Source: Bosea vestrisii (lineage in GTDB: Bacteria; Pseudomonadota; Alphaproteobacteria; Rhizobiales; Beijerinckiaceae). From it: a stretch of 64,000 nucleotides of DNA. Shown here piece by piece: positions 46,411-54,482 of the stretch. Location of the stretch: assembly GCF_030144325.1 (NCBI RefSeq), contig NZ_CP126307.1:5856001-5920000 (forward strand), in the 5' to 3' direction. How positions within the stretch are numbered: the first letter of the stretch is position 1; each line of letters opens with the position of its first letter. The translations under genes and the position numbers were made by a program. The notes beneath the pieces are model-generated. The model saw only the letters and a program-made list of their open reading frames with translations. It was not told where the DNA came from and made no database searches.

Positions 46411-46503
46411 GTCGTCTCAAAGGGGGTATAGTTCGGTTTAACCACCTGATTTAAAAAGATAAAAACGCTATCACTGAATTGCATTTCTCAGTGGAGCGAA
46501 GTA

Positions 46504-47514
46504 ATGTCCAAGAAATCTGTGCTGGTTACGGGCGCTGGTGGCTTTATCGGCTTCCATCTTGTCAATTATCTCAAGGATCGAGGCTATTGGGTCCGAGGGG
46601 TCGATATCAAAGACCCAGAATACCAGGCCAGTTCGGCGGACGAGTTCCGCATTCTCGACCTGCGCGAGATGGAGGATTGCCGCGAAGCCGCCCACGGCAT
46701 GGACGAGGTCTATAACCTCGCTGCGGACATGGGCGGCATCGGCTACATCTCCGGCGCACATGCCTCGATCACGTTCAACAACACGATGATCAGCGCGCAG
46801 ATGCTGAAGGCGGCATACGACGCCAAGGTCAAGCGCTTCCTGTTCTCGTCCTCAGCCTGTGTCTACCCGCAGCATCTCCAGGATGTGCCCTCGGTCGTGC
46901 CGCTGAAGGAGGACGATGCGTTTCCTGCCGATCCCGAGCCGGGATACGGACTCGAGAAGCTCTACACCGAGAAGCTGTGCGAATACTTCACCGAAGACTA
47001 CGGCTTCCAGACCCGGCTGGTCCGCTTCCATAATGTCTACGGGCCGCTCGGCACCTGGGATGGCGGCAAGGAGAAAGCGCCGGCTGCCATCTGTCGCAAG
47101 GTCGCGCTGGCGAAATCGGGTGATGCGATCGAGGTCTGGGGCGACGGCAAGCAGACCCGTTCCTTCATGTATATCGACGATTGCGTCGAAGGCATCTACC
47201 GCATCATGCGTTCGGATTATTCCGGGCCGCTCAATCTCGGCACGGACGAGCTGGTCGACGTTAGCGGCCTCGTCGACATCATCGCTGGGATTGCCGGGAA
47301 GACGATCCACAAGCGCTTCAACACCAGCCGCCCTCAGGGCGTGCGCGGCCGCAACAGCGACAACAACCGCCTGCGCGAGGTGCTTGGCTGGGAGCCCACG
47401 ATCCATCTCGGGCAGGGGCTGATCCCGACCTATGCCTGGATCGAGGGCGAAGTGAAGGCGAGGGCCGAGCGCGAGGCTGGAATCGAGCAGGTTTCCACGA
47501 TTGCGGCGCAATAG
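46504..47514 (+). CDS. GDP-mannose 3,5-epimerase-like SDR enzyme
   Basis: A 336-residue SDR protein strikingly like plant GDP-mannose 3,5-epimerase. Shared features: TGAGGFIGFHLVNYLK, NLAADMGGIGYI, SSACVYP with catalytic Cys, AFPADPEPGYGLEKLYTEKL (Tyr-x3-Lys), RFHNVYGPLGTWDGGKEKAP, and GVRGRNSDNN near the C-terminus. It would make GDP-L-galactose or GDP-L-gulose for the polysaccharide. The promoter region (46411-46503) is AT-rich, and the gene has its own GGAGCG ribosome-binding site at about 7 bases. It lies between the WecG-type and WbaP-type genes on the same strand. Confidence 0.88.
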   Translation: MSKKSVLVTGAGGFIGFHLVNYLKDRGYWVRGVDIKDPEYQASSADEFRILDLREMEDCREAAHGMDEVYNLAADMGGIGYISGAHASITFNNTMISAQMLKAAYDAKVKRFLFSSSACVYPQHLQDVPSVVPLKEDDAFPADPEPGYGLEKLYTEKLCEYFTEDYGFQTRLVRFHNVYGPLGTWDGGKEKAPAAICRKVALAKSGDAIEVWGDGKQTRSFMYIDDCVEGIYRIMRSDYSGPLNLGTDELVDVSGLVDIIAGIAGKTIHKRFNTSRPQGVRGRNSDNNRLREVLGWEPTIHLGQGLIPTYAWIEGEVKARAEREAGIEQVSTIAAQ

Positions 47515-47562
47515 CGCCTTCACCTTTCTGCGTAGCTGAACGACACCCCCTGGGAGCTTGCC

Positions 47563-49038
47563 ATGCCGGACGTTGTCACGACTGTCGTGCCCGCCTCGAT
47601 CGGCATGGCAAAGCCGGGCCGGCGGCTCGGCGTCAGTGTCGCTCCAGAAACACGGCGACGACTGGTCGCCGCCGCGTTTCTGATCGGTGATCTCGTCACG
47701 CTGACGATTGTCGCGGGCGTCCTGCAGCTCGGCGCGGCTCTGGCCGCGTCCGATACCGACACCAACATGGCAAGCCTGCTCCTGGTCTGGGCGCTGGCGC
47801 TATGCGGTGCTCTGGCCGGCTACGGGTTGTATGGCTCGGACCGGGCCGAGCCGGTCGATCGCCTGCGCCGGCGCGCGCTCGGCAATGTCGCCGCTGTTGC
47901 GGCGGTGTTCGCCTGGCTCCTGGTCAATGAGCCAGCCAATCATCTCTGGGGCTTCGTGATCGCTGGCGCGGGATTGATGGTCCCGCTCGGCTATTATGTC
48001 GAGGCGCTGATCAGGGGAGGGCTGGTCCGGCGCGGCCTGTGGGCCGCCCCGACCGTGCTCTACGGGACGATATCGGCATGTGTGGCCTTGGCCCGTGAGC
48101 TGGCCTCGCGGCCGGAGCTCGGCCTGAAGCCCGTCGCCATTCTCATGGATGAGGAGGCCGAGACGCTGTCCGACCTGGCGGACATTGCTGGTCTCCCGGT
48201 GATCACCCGCGGCCAGGCCAGTGTCATCTCGTCGGGGATCGAGGTCGCCCTGTGCGCATCGGGCGATCTCCACGTCGAGAAGGCGGATTGGCTCGCTCGC
48301 TTGCCATTGCGCCAGATCTTCGTCGTTCACGATGCCTCGACGCTCCAGGTCCTGAATCCTCAGCTGCGGGCCATGGGCGGATTGCTCGGCCTCGAACTGC
48401 GCAGCGCGATCCACATGCCGCGCAACCTGCGCCTGAAGCGGGCGCTCGATCTGATCGTCGCGATACCGCTCGCCCTTCTGGCCCTGCCGGTGATTGCCGT
48501 GCTCGCGCTCGCGGTGAAGGCGGTCGATGGCGGGCCTGCTTTCTACACACAGCCGCGCGTCGGCCGGAGCGGCCACGTCTTCAATGTCTACAAGCTGCGC
48601 AGCATGTATGCCGACGCGGAGGCGCGGCTCGCCGCCCATCTTGAAACCGATGTCGCGGCGCGGCAGGAATGGGAGCGCTTCTTCAAGCTGTCGAACGATC
48701 CCCGGATCCTGCCCCGGATCGGACAGTTCATTCGCCGCTCGAGCCTCGACGAACTGCCGCAGCTCTGGAACGTCCTGCGCGGAGAGATGAGCATCGTCGG
48801 ACCGCGGCCGTTCCCCGCCTATCACAATCAGTCCTTCGACACCGCCTTCCAGGCGCTGCGGACCAGCGTGCCACCTGGCTTGACCGGTCTCTGGCAGGTC
48901 ACGGACCGAAGCGATGGCGACCTCGCCGTCCAAAAGCGGCAGGACAGCTTCTACATCCACAACTGGTCGGTCTGGCTGGACTTCTACGTGCTGCTGCAGA
49001 CCGTTCCGGCCGTCCTTCTCGGGCGAGGGGCGAAATAG
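47563..49038 (+). CDS. Undecaprenyl-phosphate sugar phosphotransferase (WbaP/ExoY-like)
   Basis: A 491-residue membrane protein. The N-terminal half has several membrane segments and a flavodoxin-like cytoplasmic part. The C-terminal bacterial sugar transferase domain starts LKRALDLIVAIPLALLALPV and carries KLRSMYADAEARL, the RRSSLDELPQLWNVLRGEMS segment, and GPRPFPAYHNQSF and GLTGLWQV. It transfers the first sugar phosphate to undecaprenyl phosphate, starting repeat-unit assembly. It precedes the copolymerase gene on the same strand. Confidence 0.93.
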   Translation: MPDVVTTVVPASIGMAKPGRRLGVSVAPETRRRLVAAAFLIGDLVTLTIVAGVLQLGAALAASDTDTNMASLLLVWALALCGALAGYGLYGSDRAEPVDRLRRRALGNVAAVAAVFAWLLVNEPANHLWGFVIAGAGLMVPLGYYVEALIRGGLVRRGLWAAPTVLYGTISACVALARELASRPELGLKPVAILMDEEAETLSDLADIAGLPVITRGQASVISSGIEVALCASGDLHVEKADWLARLPLRQIFVVHDASTLQVLNPQLRAMGGLLGLELRSAIHMPRNLRLKRALDLIVAIPLALLALPVIAVLALAVKAVDGGPAFYTQPRVGRSGHVFNVYKLRSMYADAEARLAAHLETDVAARQEWERFFKLSNDPRILPRIGQFIRRSSLDELPQLWNVLRGEMSIVGPRPFPAYHNQSFDTAFQALRTSVPPGLTGLWQVTDRSDGDLAVQKRQDSFYIHNWSVWLDFYVLLQTVPAVLLGRGAK

Positions 49039-49129
49039 CGTGCAGGCGTCTTCCGCCGGAGCTGGCCAGCGGACGCCGGCCGGCCGCGATCCGCATCTCG
49101 AGTGAATTCAGCAGGCGAGGCACGGGACC

Positions 49130-51298
49130 ATGGATCTCTTCAGCGACATGCGGGGCCACCGCGCTCCGGCGACGCTCGCCAAACACTATGATGCGGTGAC
49201 GTTCGACTTCCTCGCCATGCTCTGGAGGAGGCGGCTGCTGATCCTCGCCGTCACCTGTGCGACCATGTTGGCGGCAAGCCTTTTCCTGATGGTGACGCCG
49301 CAGCGCTACACGGCCGATCTGGTGCTGCAATTCGATTTCACGCGAGAGGACAGCGGTGGAGGCGGCAAGGCGAGCAGCGTCGCGCTCGATGCGTCGACGC
49401 TCGTGGAAAGCGAGGCGCGCATCATCCGCTCGCTGGCGACGGCTCGTGCCGTGGCTTCGCGCCTGGGCCTCGACAAGGAGACAAGGGCGCCGTCCTCCGG
49501 TCTTCTCGCGGGAGCTGCCGAACTGATCTTTCCCTCGTCCGTGCGCAGGACTTTGCGCGACCTCTCCGGCTTTGGCGATGCGGCTGAGCCGACGCCGCGC
49601 GATATCGCTGCCCAGAAACTGCTCGCATCGCTCGGCGTGAGCAACGATACGAAGGCCTATCTCGTCACGCTGACCTATCGCGATACGGATCCCGACCGCG
49701 CGGCGCTGATCGTCAATGCCTTCGGGAACGAGTATCTGCGCCGCAAGATGGAGGCCACCACCAACGCCTCGCAACGCTCGAGCCAGTGGTACGGCGCTCA
49801 GGCGCAGGAGGCGCGCGCCAATCTCGGCCGGATCGACAAGGAGATCGAGACCTTCCGCGTGAGAACCGGCTTTGTCGAGCTCGGCCAGGATGGCGCCGAT
49901 ATCCAGCAGCAGCAGCTTCGCGATATGCTGACCCAACTCAACACGACCTCCGCTACACGACTTGCGGAGGAGACCCGGCTTCAGCGCGCGCGCGTTTCTC
50001 TGGCCGCGGGCAACATTCCCCAAACGGCCGATCTCGGCGGATCCCCCGTCGTGCAGCAGCTCCTGGACGAGGAGGGCAAGGCGCGCCGGGCTCTCGACGA
50101 GATGGTCGCGGTCTCGGGTGAGCGGCATCCCGCCGTGCAGCGGCTGCGACTGTCGTTGGCTGCTGTGCAGGAACGGCTGCAGAAGCAGCTGGCGCAATCC
50201 GTCGCCAATATCGAGACCGACGTCGCGGCAGCCCGCACCGCCGAAGCTGCGCTGCACGAGCGCGTTGCGGCATTGCAGACCAAGTCGATCGAGGCGAGGG
50301 GCCTGGAAGGCCAGCTGCGAACCCTGCAAGCCGAAGCAACGGCCGCCCGCGACCGCCTGAAGCAGCTTTCAGATGCGCAGCAGCAGGCGAGCGCCGTGAG
50401 CGAACTGCGGCCCATCATCGCCCAGATCGTCGCGCCGGCCGATATTCCCTCGCTGCCGAGCTCGACCAAGCCGTCGCTGGTGCTGGGGCTTGCCCTGATG
50501 GGTGGGCTGACGGCGGGCGCCGGGCTCTCCTATATGCTGGAGAAGCGGGATCGTGGCTTCCGCAGCGAGAACGAGTTCGCCGCGGAGATTCGAACCAATT
50601 GCGTCGGCCTTCTTCCCAATCTCGAGCATTATCCGGGCGGGCTGGAGAGCCTGGTCTTCGCCGAAGCGGTGCGGTCGATGGTGGCCGAGCTGTTTCCGTC
50701 CAGCAATCCGCCTAAGTTCGTGCTGATAACCTCTTCCGCGCCGGGAGAAGGCAAGTCCTTCGTGGCCTCCGCCATGGCGCGCGTGCTGGCGATGATGGGA
50801 CAGCGGGTCCTGGTGATCGACGGCTCGCCCCGGCGTCTCCTGCTGGGCCAGAATTTCCCGCACGAGGCGCTGCTCGACCAGTGCCTGCCGCAGGTCGGCG
50901 ACATGAGCGGTCCCGGTACCAGCCCGGTCGCCACGGTTCGGCGCGCCTCCGGTTTGCGCGACAGCCAGAACGTCTATTCGAACCCCGCTTTCGAGGCGAT
51001 GCTTCGGGAGGCGCGGGCGCGCTACGACGTGATCTTGTTCGAAGTGGCGCCTGTGCTGCTCTCCGCCGACAGCGCCTTGCTGCGCGAGCACGCCGACACG
51101 GTGCTGCATGTCGTCAGGTGGAACGACACGCTGAAGAGCACCGTCTCCGCAACACTCGATCACCTCGCCAGGCTCGGGCTGGACGTCGCGGGCGTCGTGC
51201 TCAACGGCGTCGATCTCGAGGAGCAGGGCCGCTACGAGGTCTCCGATCGCGGGCGGGTCTATCGCAACTACAAGTCCTTCTATCAGGCCTCGGCATGA
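49130..51298 (+). CDS. Polysaccharide copolymerase/BY-kinase-like (GumC/Wzc/ExoP)
   Basis: A 722-residue protein with an N-terminal membrane helix (about residues 35-53) and a large periplasmic coiled-coil domain. A second helix (LVLGLALMGGLTAGAGLSYM) is followed by a cytoplasmic nucleotide-binding part with Walker A SSAPGEGKSF and an A'-like VLVIDGSPRR. The C-terminal segment is tyrosine-rich (GRYEV, RVYRNYKSFYQASA). The A' motif lacks the second acidic residue of typical BY-kinases (DADLRRP in the family), so kinase activity is uncertain. It controls polymer length and works with the OPX protein. The last codons overlap the next gene. Confidence 0.9.
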   Translation: MDLFSDMRGHRAPATLAKHYDAVTFDFLAMLWRRRLLILAVTCATMLAASLFLMVTPQRYTADLVLQFDFTREDSGGGGKASSVALDASTLVESEARIIRSLATARAVASRLGLDKETRAPSSGLLAGAAELIFPSSVRRTLRDLSGFGDAAEPTPRDIAAQKLLASLGVSNDTKAYLVTLTYRDTDPDRAALIVNAFGNEYLRRKMEATTNASQRSSQWYGAQAQEARANLGRIDKEIETFRVRTGFVELGQDGADIQQQQLRDMLTQLNTTSATRLAEETRLQRARVSLAAGNIPQTADLGGSPVVQQLLDEEGKARRALDEMVAVSGERHPAVQRLRLSLAAVQERLQKQLAQSVANIETDVAAARTAEAALHERVAALQTKSIEARGLEGQLRTLQAEATAARDRLKQLSDAQQQASAVSELRPIIAQIVAPADIPSLPSSTKPSLVLGLALMGGLTAGAGLSYMLEKRDRGFRSENEFAAEIRTNCVGLLPNLEHYPGGLESLVFAEAVRSMVAELFPSSNPPKFVLITSSAPGEGKSFVASAMARVLAMMGQRVLVIDGSPRRLLLGQNFPHEALLDQCLPQVGDMSGPGTSPVATVRRASGLRDSQNVYSNPAFEAMLREARARYDVILFEVAPVLLSADSALLREHADTVLHVVRWNDTLKSTVSATLDHLARLGLDVAGVVLNGVDLEEQGRYEVSDRGRVYRNYKSFYQASA

Positions 51299-51597
51299 GC
51301 AGGCGCTCGCACCGCTATGCCGCGCTTTTGGCGGCCCGGGATGCCGCAGCGCCTTCGCCACCTCGTGGCGGAGGCTTCAGCTGCCAGAGCTGCGGATCCC
51401 CCGCCGTTCACTTGCCGAGCGATCTGTCAGCCGAAGCACTGGTCATCTGCGATGGCTGCCAACGCCCGGTGGCGACGTTGGCCGCCTTCCGGGCTTATGT
51501 CGATCGTCAGGCAGCGAGCGCCCAATTCTGCGACCATCACCTGACGGTCTGTCATTCGGACGCTGGAACCGGATCGGACCAGACGGCGTTGACTTGA
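51295..51597 (+). CDS. Small zinc-ribbon protein, unknown function
   Basis: A 100-residue protein whose ATG overlaps the copolymerase stop (ATGA at 51295-51298), so it is translationally coupled to it. It starts MSRRSHRYAALLAARDAAAP. Two Cys-x2-Cys pairs (CQSCG and CDGCQ, about 25 residues apart) form a likely zinc ribbon; a further Cys-His group (FCDHHLTVCH) follows. I do not recognise a named family. The coupling suggests a role in polysaccharide synthesis or its control. Confidence 0.65.
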   Translation: MSRRSHRYAALLAARDAAAPSPPRGGGFSCQSCGSPAVHLPSDLSAEALVICDGCQRPVATLAAFRAYVDRQAASAQFCDHHLTVCHSDAGTGSDQTALT

Positions 51598-51879
51598 GCG
51601 GCGAATTCGCCTTCTGGTTTCGAGATTAAGGCCATTTGAGGGCTCCGCCCACGAGGGCAAGCGATGATTCGGGCCTGGCAGCGCCGTTCCATCAACAGGG
51701 TCGGTGACACCCGGCGACGAAATAATCCATTGAAATACTGTACCAAAACAAGACGATTAGTTCGAATGAACTAATCCTTCCGAGTAAGGATTCATCGCTT
51801 CGGGTAGAACCGAATCAGGCCTCAAGGGTATCTAGGCAGCGATCACTTAATGTGTTCCAGCCAAAAAAGGAGCCCCTTT
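51598..51879. promoter_or_regulatory. Upstream region of the beta-helix gene with two overlapping inverted repeats
   Basis: 282 bp without a supported gene. It contains a perfect 9-bp inverted repeat, GATTAGTTC (51755-51763) and GAACTAATC (51768-51776), separated by GAAT. A second, overlapping 7-bp repeat is AATCCTT (51773-51779) with AAGGATT (51786-51792). The right arm of the first shares bases with the left arm of the second, so as RNA the two stems exclude each other. They could be operators or an attenuator-like element. GGAG precedes the gene start at 51880. Confidence 0.45.
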
Positions 51880-54330
51880 ATGGCCACAATCTACATCTCG
51901 CCGACTGGAAACGACAAGAATACTGGACTCGACGAAACGTCGGCTTTCCAGACACTGGAGCGGGCGCTGCAAGCCATGCACCAGAGTGCGGGTGCCGACA
52001 CGGTCTACCTCGCTGGAGGTACCTACTATGCGAAGGATGCCCTTCATCTGACAGCTGCCGATTCCGGCTCCTCCTTCGTGGCGATGCCCGGGGAGAAGGT
52101 CGTGATCAGCGGCGGTACGCCGGTGAGCGGCTGGACGAAAGGCGCCGACGGCGTCTGGACGGCGCATGTCGACGCGGACCAGGTCGAGCAGTTCACCCTC
52201 AACGGCGTGAAGCAGACGGAAAGCCGTTTTCCCAACGTCGATCCGGACGACCCGGTTCGGGGCGGCTGGCTCTGGGCGAAGGACCTGCCGAACGGATACG
52301 ATCCCCAGAAGTCGATGGCGTTCAACCCGTCGGATTTTCCGGCCGGTCATGAGCCCAAGGTCGGCCAGACGATCTCGGTCTTCGCCGAGAACGGCTATGC
52401 CAACGACAAGCTGACGATCGCCTCGATCCAAGGCAATGTCATCACCTTCACGACGGAAGCCAATTACGACCTTGGCGCCGCGAGCCGCTACTACGTTTCG
52501 GAAAAAACGCCGGACGATGTCGGCGAGTGGTCCTATGACAGCGCCACGCAGACCATGCGGTTCAAGGCGCCCGAGGGCTTCACCGGCGAGGGGGCGTCGT
52601 CTCCGACGACCACAGCCTGTTCGTCGTCGACGGCGCCAAGAACGTGGGCTTCAAGGAGATCACCTTCACCGACACCGCGGCCAAGACAGGGGACCCCAAC
52701 ACGGCGGCGATCGAGGCGCATGACGCGTCCGGGCTGAAGGTGGAAGGAAACCACTTCATCAACGTCGGCATCGGCGTCGCGTTGCATGGCAACAGCAACG
52801 GAAATCTGGTTTCGGGCAACAGTTTCGAGCACATCTGGTCGAGCGCCATCGCGCTGACGCCGGGAACGAGCGGCAATCAGATTTCGAACAACGTCATCGA
52901 CCGCTCGAACGAGGCTTTCGTTCAGCATGGCTCGATCTCCATGGAGGAGTCGGCGCGCAATCAGATCGATCACAACACGATCACCAATGTGCCGCGCTTT
53001 GGCATCGCGGAGATCAACTACGATCCCGGCAATCCGTCGGGCGGTAACACCATCGAGTACAACGACATCCGCCATTCCGGCCAAGAGACGCCTGATGTCG
53101 GCGCCATCTACCTGTTCTCGGCCGATGACTCTGGCGCGGCTGGCGACATCATCCGCTATAACCACATCGTCGACACCGGCGGCCTGAACACGAAGGACGG
53201 TGGCTTCGCGGAGAATTGGAGTTCCGGCATCTATCTCGACAACATGGCGAGTAATGCGCAGATTTACGGCAACTTCATCCAGGGTACGACGTTCAGCGGC
53301 ATTCTCATCCACGGCGGATCGAACAACCAGATCCACGACAACACGCTTCTGGACAACGGCAAGTATGGGATTTCGACGATCGTTGCCGATGATCATCCGA
53401 TCACGGGAAACCAGACCTACCAGAACTTCATCGAGGTTTCCGGAAGACGGTAGCAACACGATCGATACCGACCAGACCGATGCGCGCCTGATCCACGACA
53501 ACGTCTACTACAATCCCAATGGCGGTGAGTTGACCGTCGCCGACCTCTCGCTGGCGGGCTTCCAACAGCGCGGCGGCGATGCCGGCAGTGTCGCGACGAG
53601 CGACGGCGGCTTCGTTAATGCCGGGGCCGGTGATTTTAGCTTCAAACCCGGATCAGCGGCGTTGGCGCATGGTGTCGAATCGGCACCATTCGGTTCCATC
53701 GGCGCTACGGGCGTCGTCACGGCACCCGATGTCGATGTGCCCGTGACGCCTCCGAGCGGGCGCGGCACCCCACCGGTCACGCCAGAGCCGGAGGCTCCGA
53801 ATAATGGCGGCACGCCGCCGGTGACGGCAGAGCCGGAGGTCCCGAATAGTGGTGGCACGCCGCCAGTGACCGCAGAACCGGAGGTTCCGAATACTGACGG
53901 CACGCCGCCGGTGACGGCAGAGCCGGAGCTTCCGAATAGTGGCGGCACGCCGCCAGTAACGGAGGTTCCGCCGATCACCGCCCAGCCTGAAATACCGCAA
54001 GTCGAAACGCCGGTCTCAAATCCCCCGGACGTGATCACGATCCCCGAAGTGACGGTGCCGGATACTCCGTCAAATTCGGGAGGATGGTCCGGCTGGGGTG
54101 GGGACCATGGCTGGGGCGGCTTCGGCGGTGGGCGTGGCGGGTTCCAGGGAAACTGGGCCCAACGCGGTGACGATGACGGTGGTGGCCGCAACTGGTTCCA
54201 GCAGAGCTCGACCAGTCGCGATGACGGCGGCGAGCGTGCCGGTGGCCGCAACGGGCTGCAGGATTTCCGGTCGCCTGACGACGATGGCGACAATCACGCC
54301 CTGAACCACGCCAGTCACTGGCACTGGTAA
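51880..54330 (+). CDS. Secreted right-handed beta-helix protein with Pro-rich repeats, two frameshifts
   Basis: The start MATIYISPTGNDKNTGLDET has GGAG about 8 bases upstream. The frame breaks at the G-run 52590-52594 (one G missing) and at TTT 53438-53440 (one T extra). Correcting both gives about 816 residues ending HALNHASHWHW. The N-terminal 500 residues form a parallel beta-helix with repeated N-x-I/V turns (NQISNNVIDRSNEAFV, NQIHDNTLLDNG), as in polysaccharide lyases and epimerases. A 15-residue Pro/Glu repeat and a Gly/Trp-rich tail follow. There is no Sec signal, and a type I secretion ABC/HlyD pair lies downstream, so it is probably exported by that system. It may cut or modify the polysaccharide (inference). 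Confidence 0.75.
53764..53973 (+). repeat. 45-bp tandem repeat in the beta-helix gene (15-residue Pro-rich unit)
   Basis: Four full units of 45 bp (53764-53943) plus a partial fifth encode GTPPVTxEPExPNxx, differing at a few positions (PEPEAPNNG, AEPEVPNSG, AEPEVPNTD, AEPELPNSG). They make a flexible linker between the beta-helix and the Gly-rich C-terminus. The copy number could vary between strains. Confidence 0.85.
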
Positions 54331-54346
54331 GCGGGTCCTGCCCGCG

Positions 54347-54377
54347 ATGACCCGGCTCCGCGACGGAGCCGGGTCAT
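54347..54377 (+). terminator. Perfect 14-bp hairpin between the beta-helix gene and the ABC transporter gene
   Basis: ATGACCCGGCTCCG (54347-54360) pairs exactly with CGGAGCCGGGTCAT (54364-54377) around a CGA loop. A smaller GCGGG/CCCGC stem lies just before it (54331-54345). No T-run follows, so it may be a partial terminator or an RNA-processing hairpin that lowers expression of the secretion genes relative to the secreted protein. Confidence 0.6.
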
Positions 54378-54482
54378 GAAGCCTCAAAAAATCTCCGGCT
54401 CGCTACGAATTGTTGCCGTCTGACCGGCTGCGGGCCGGCTTTACTCTTTTGCGCCTCATGATCGCGCCAGGGAAACCGACGA

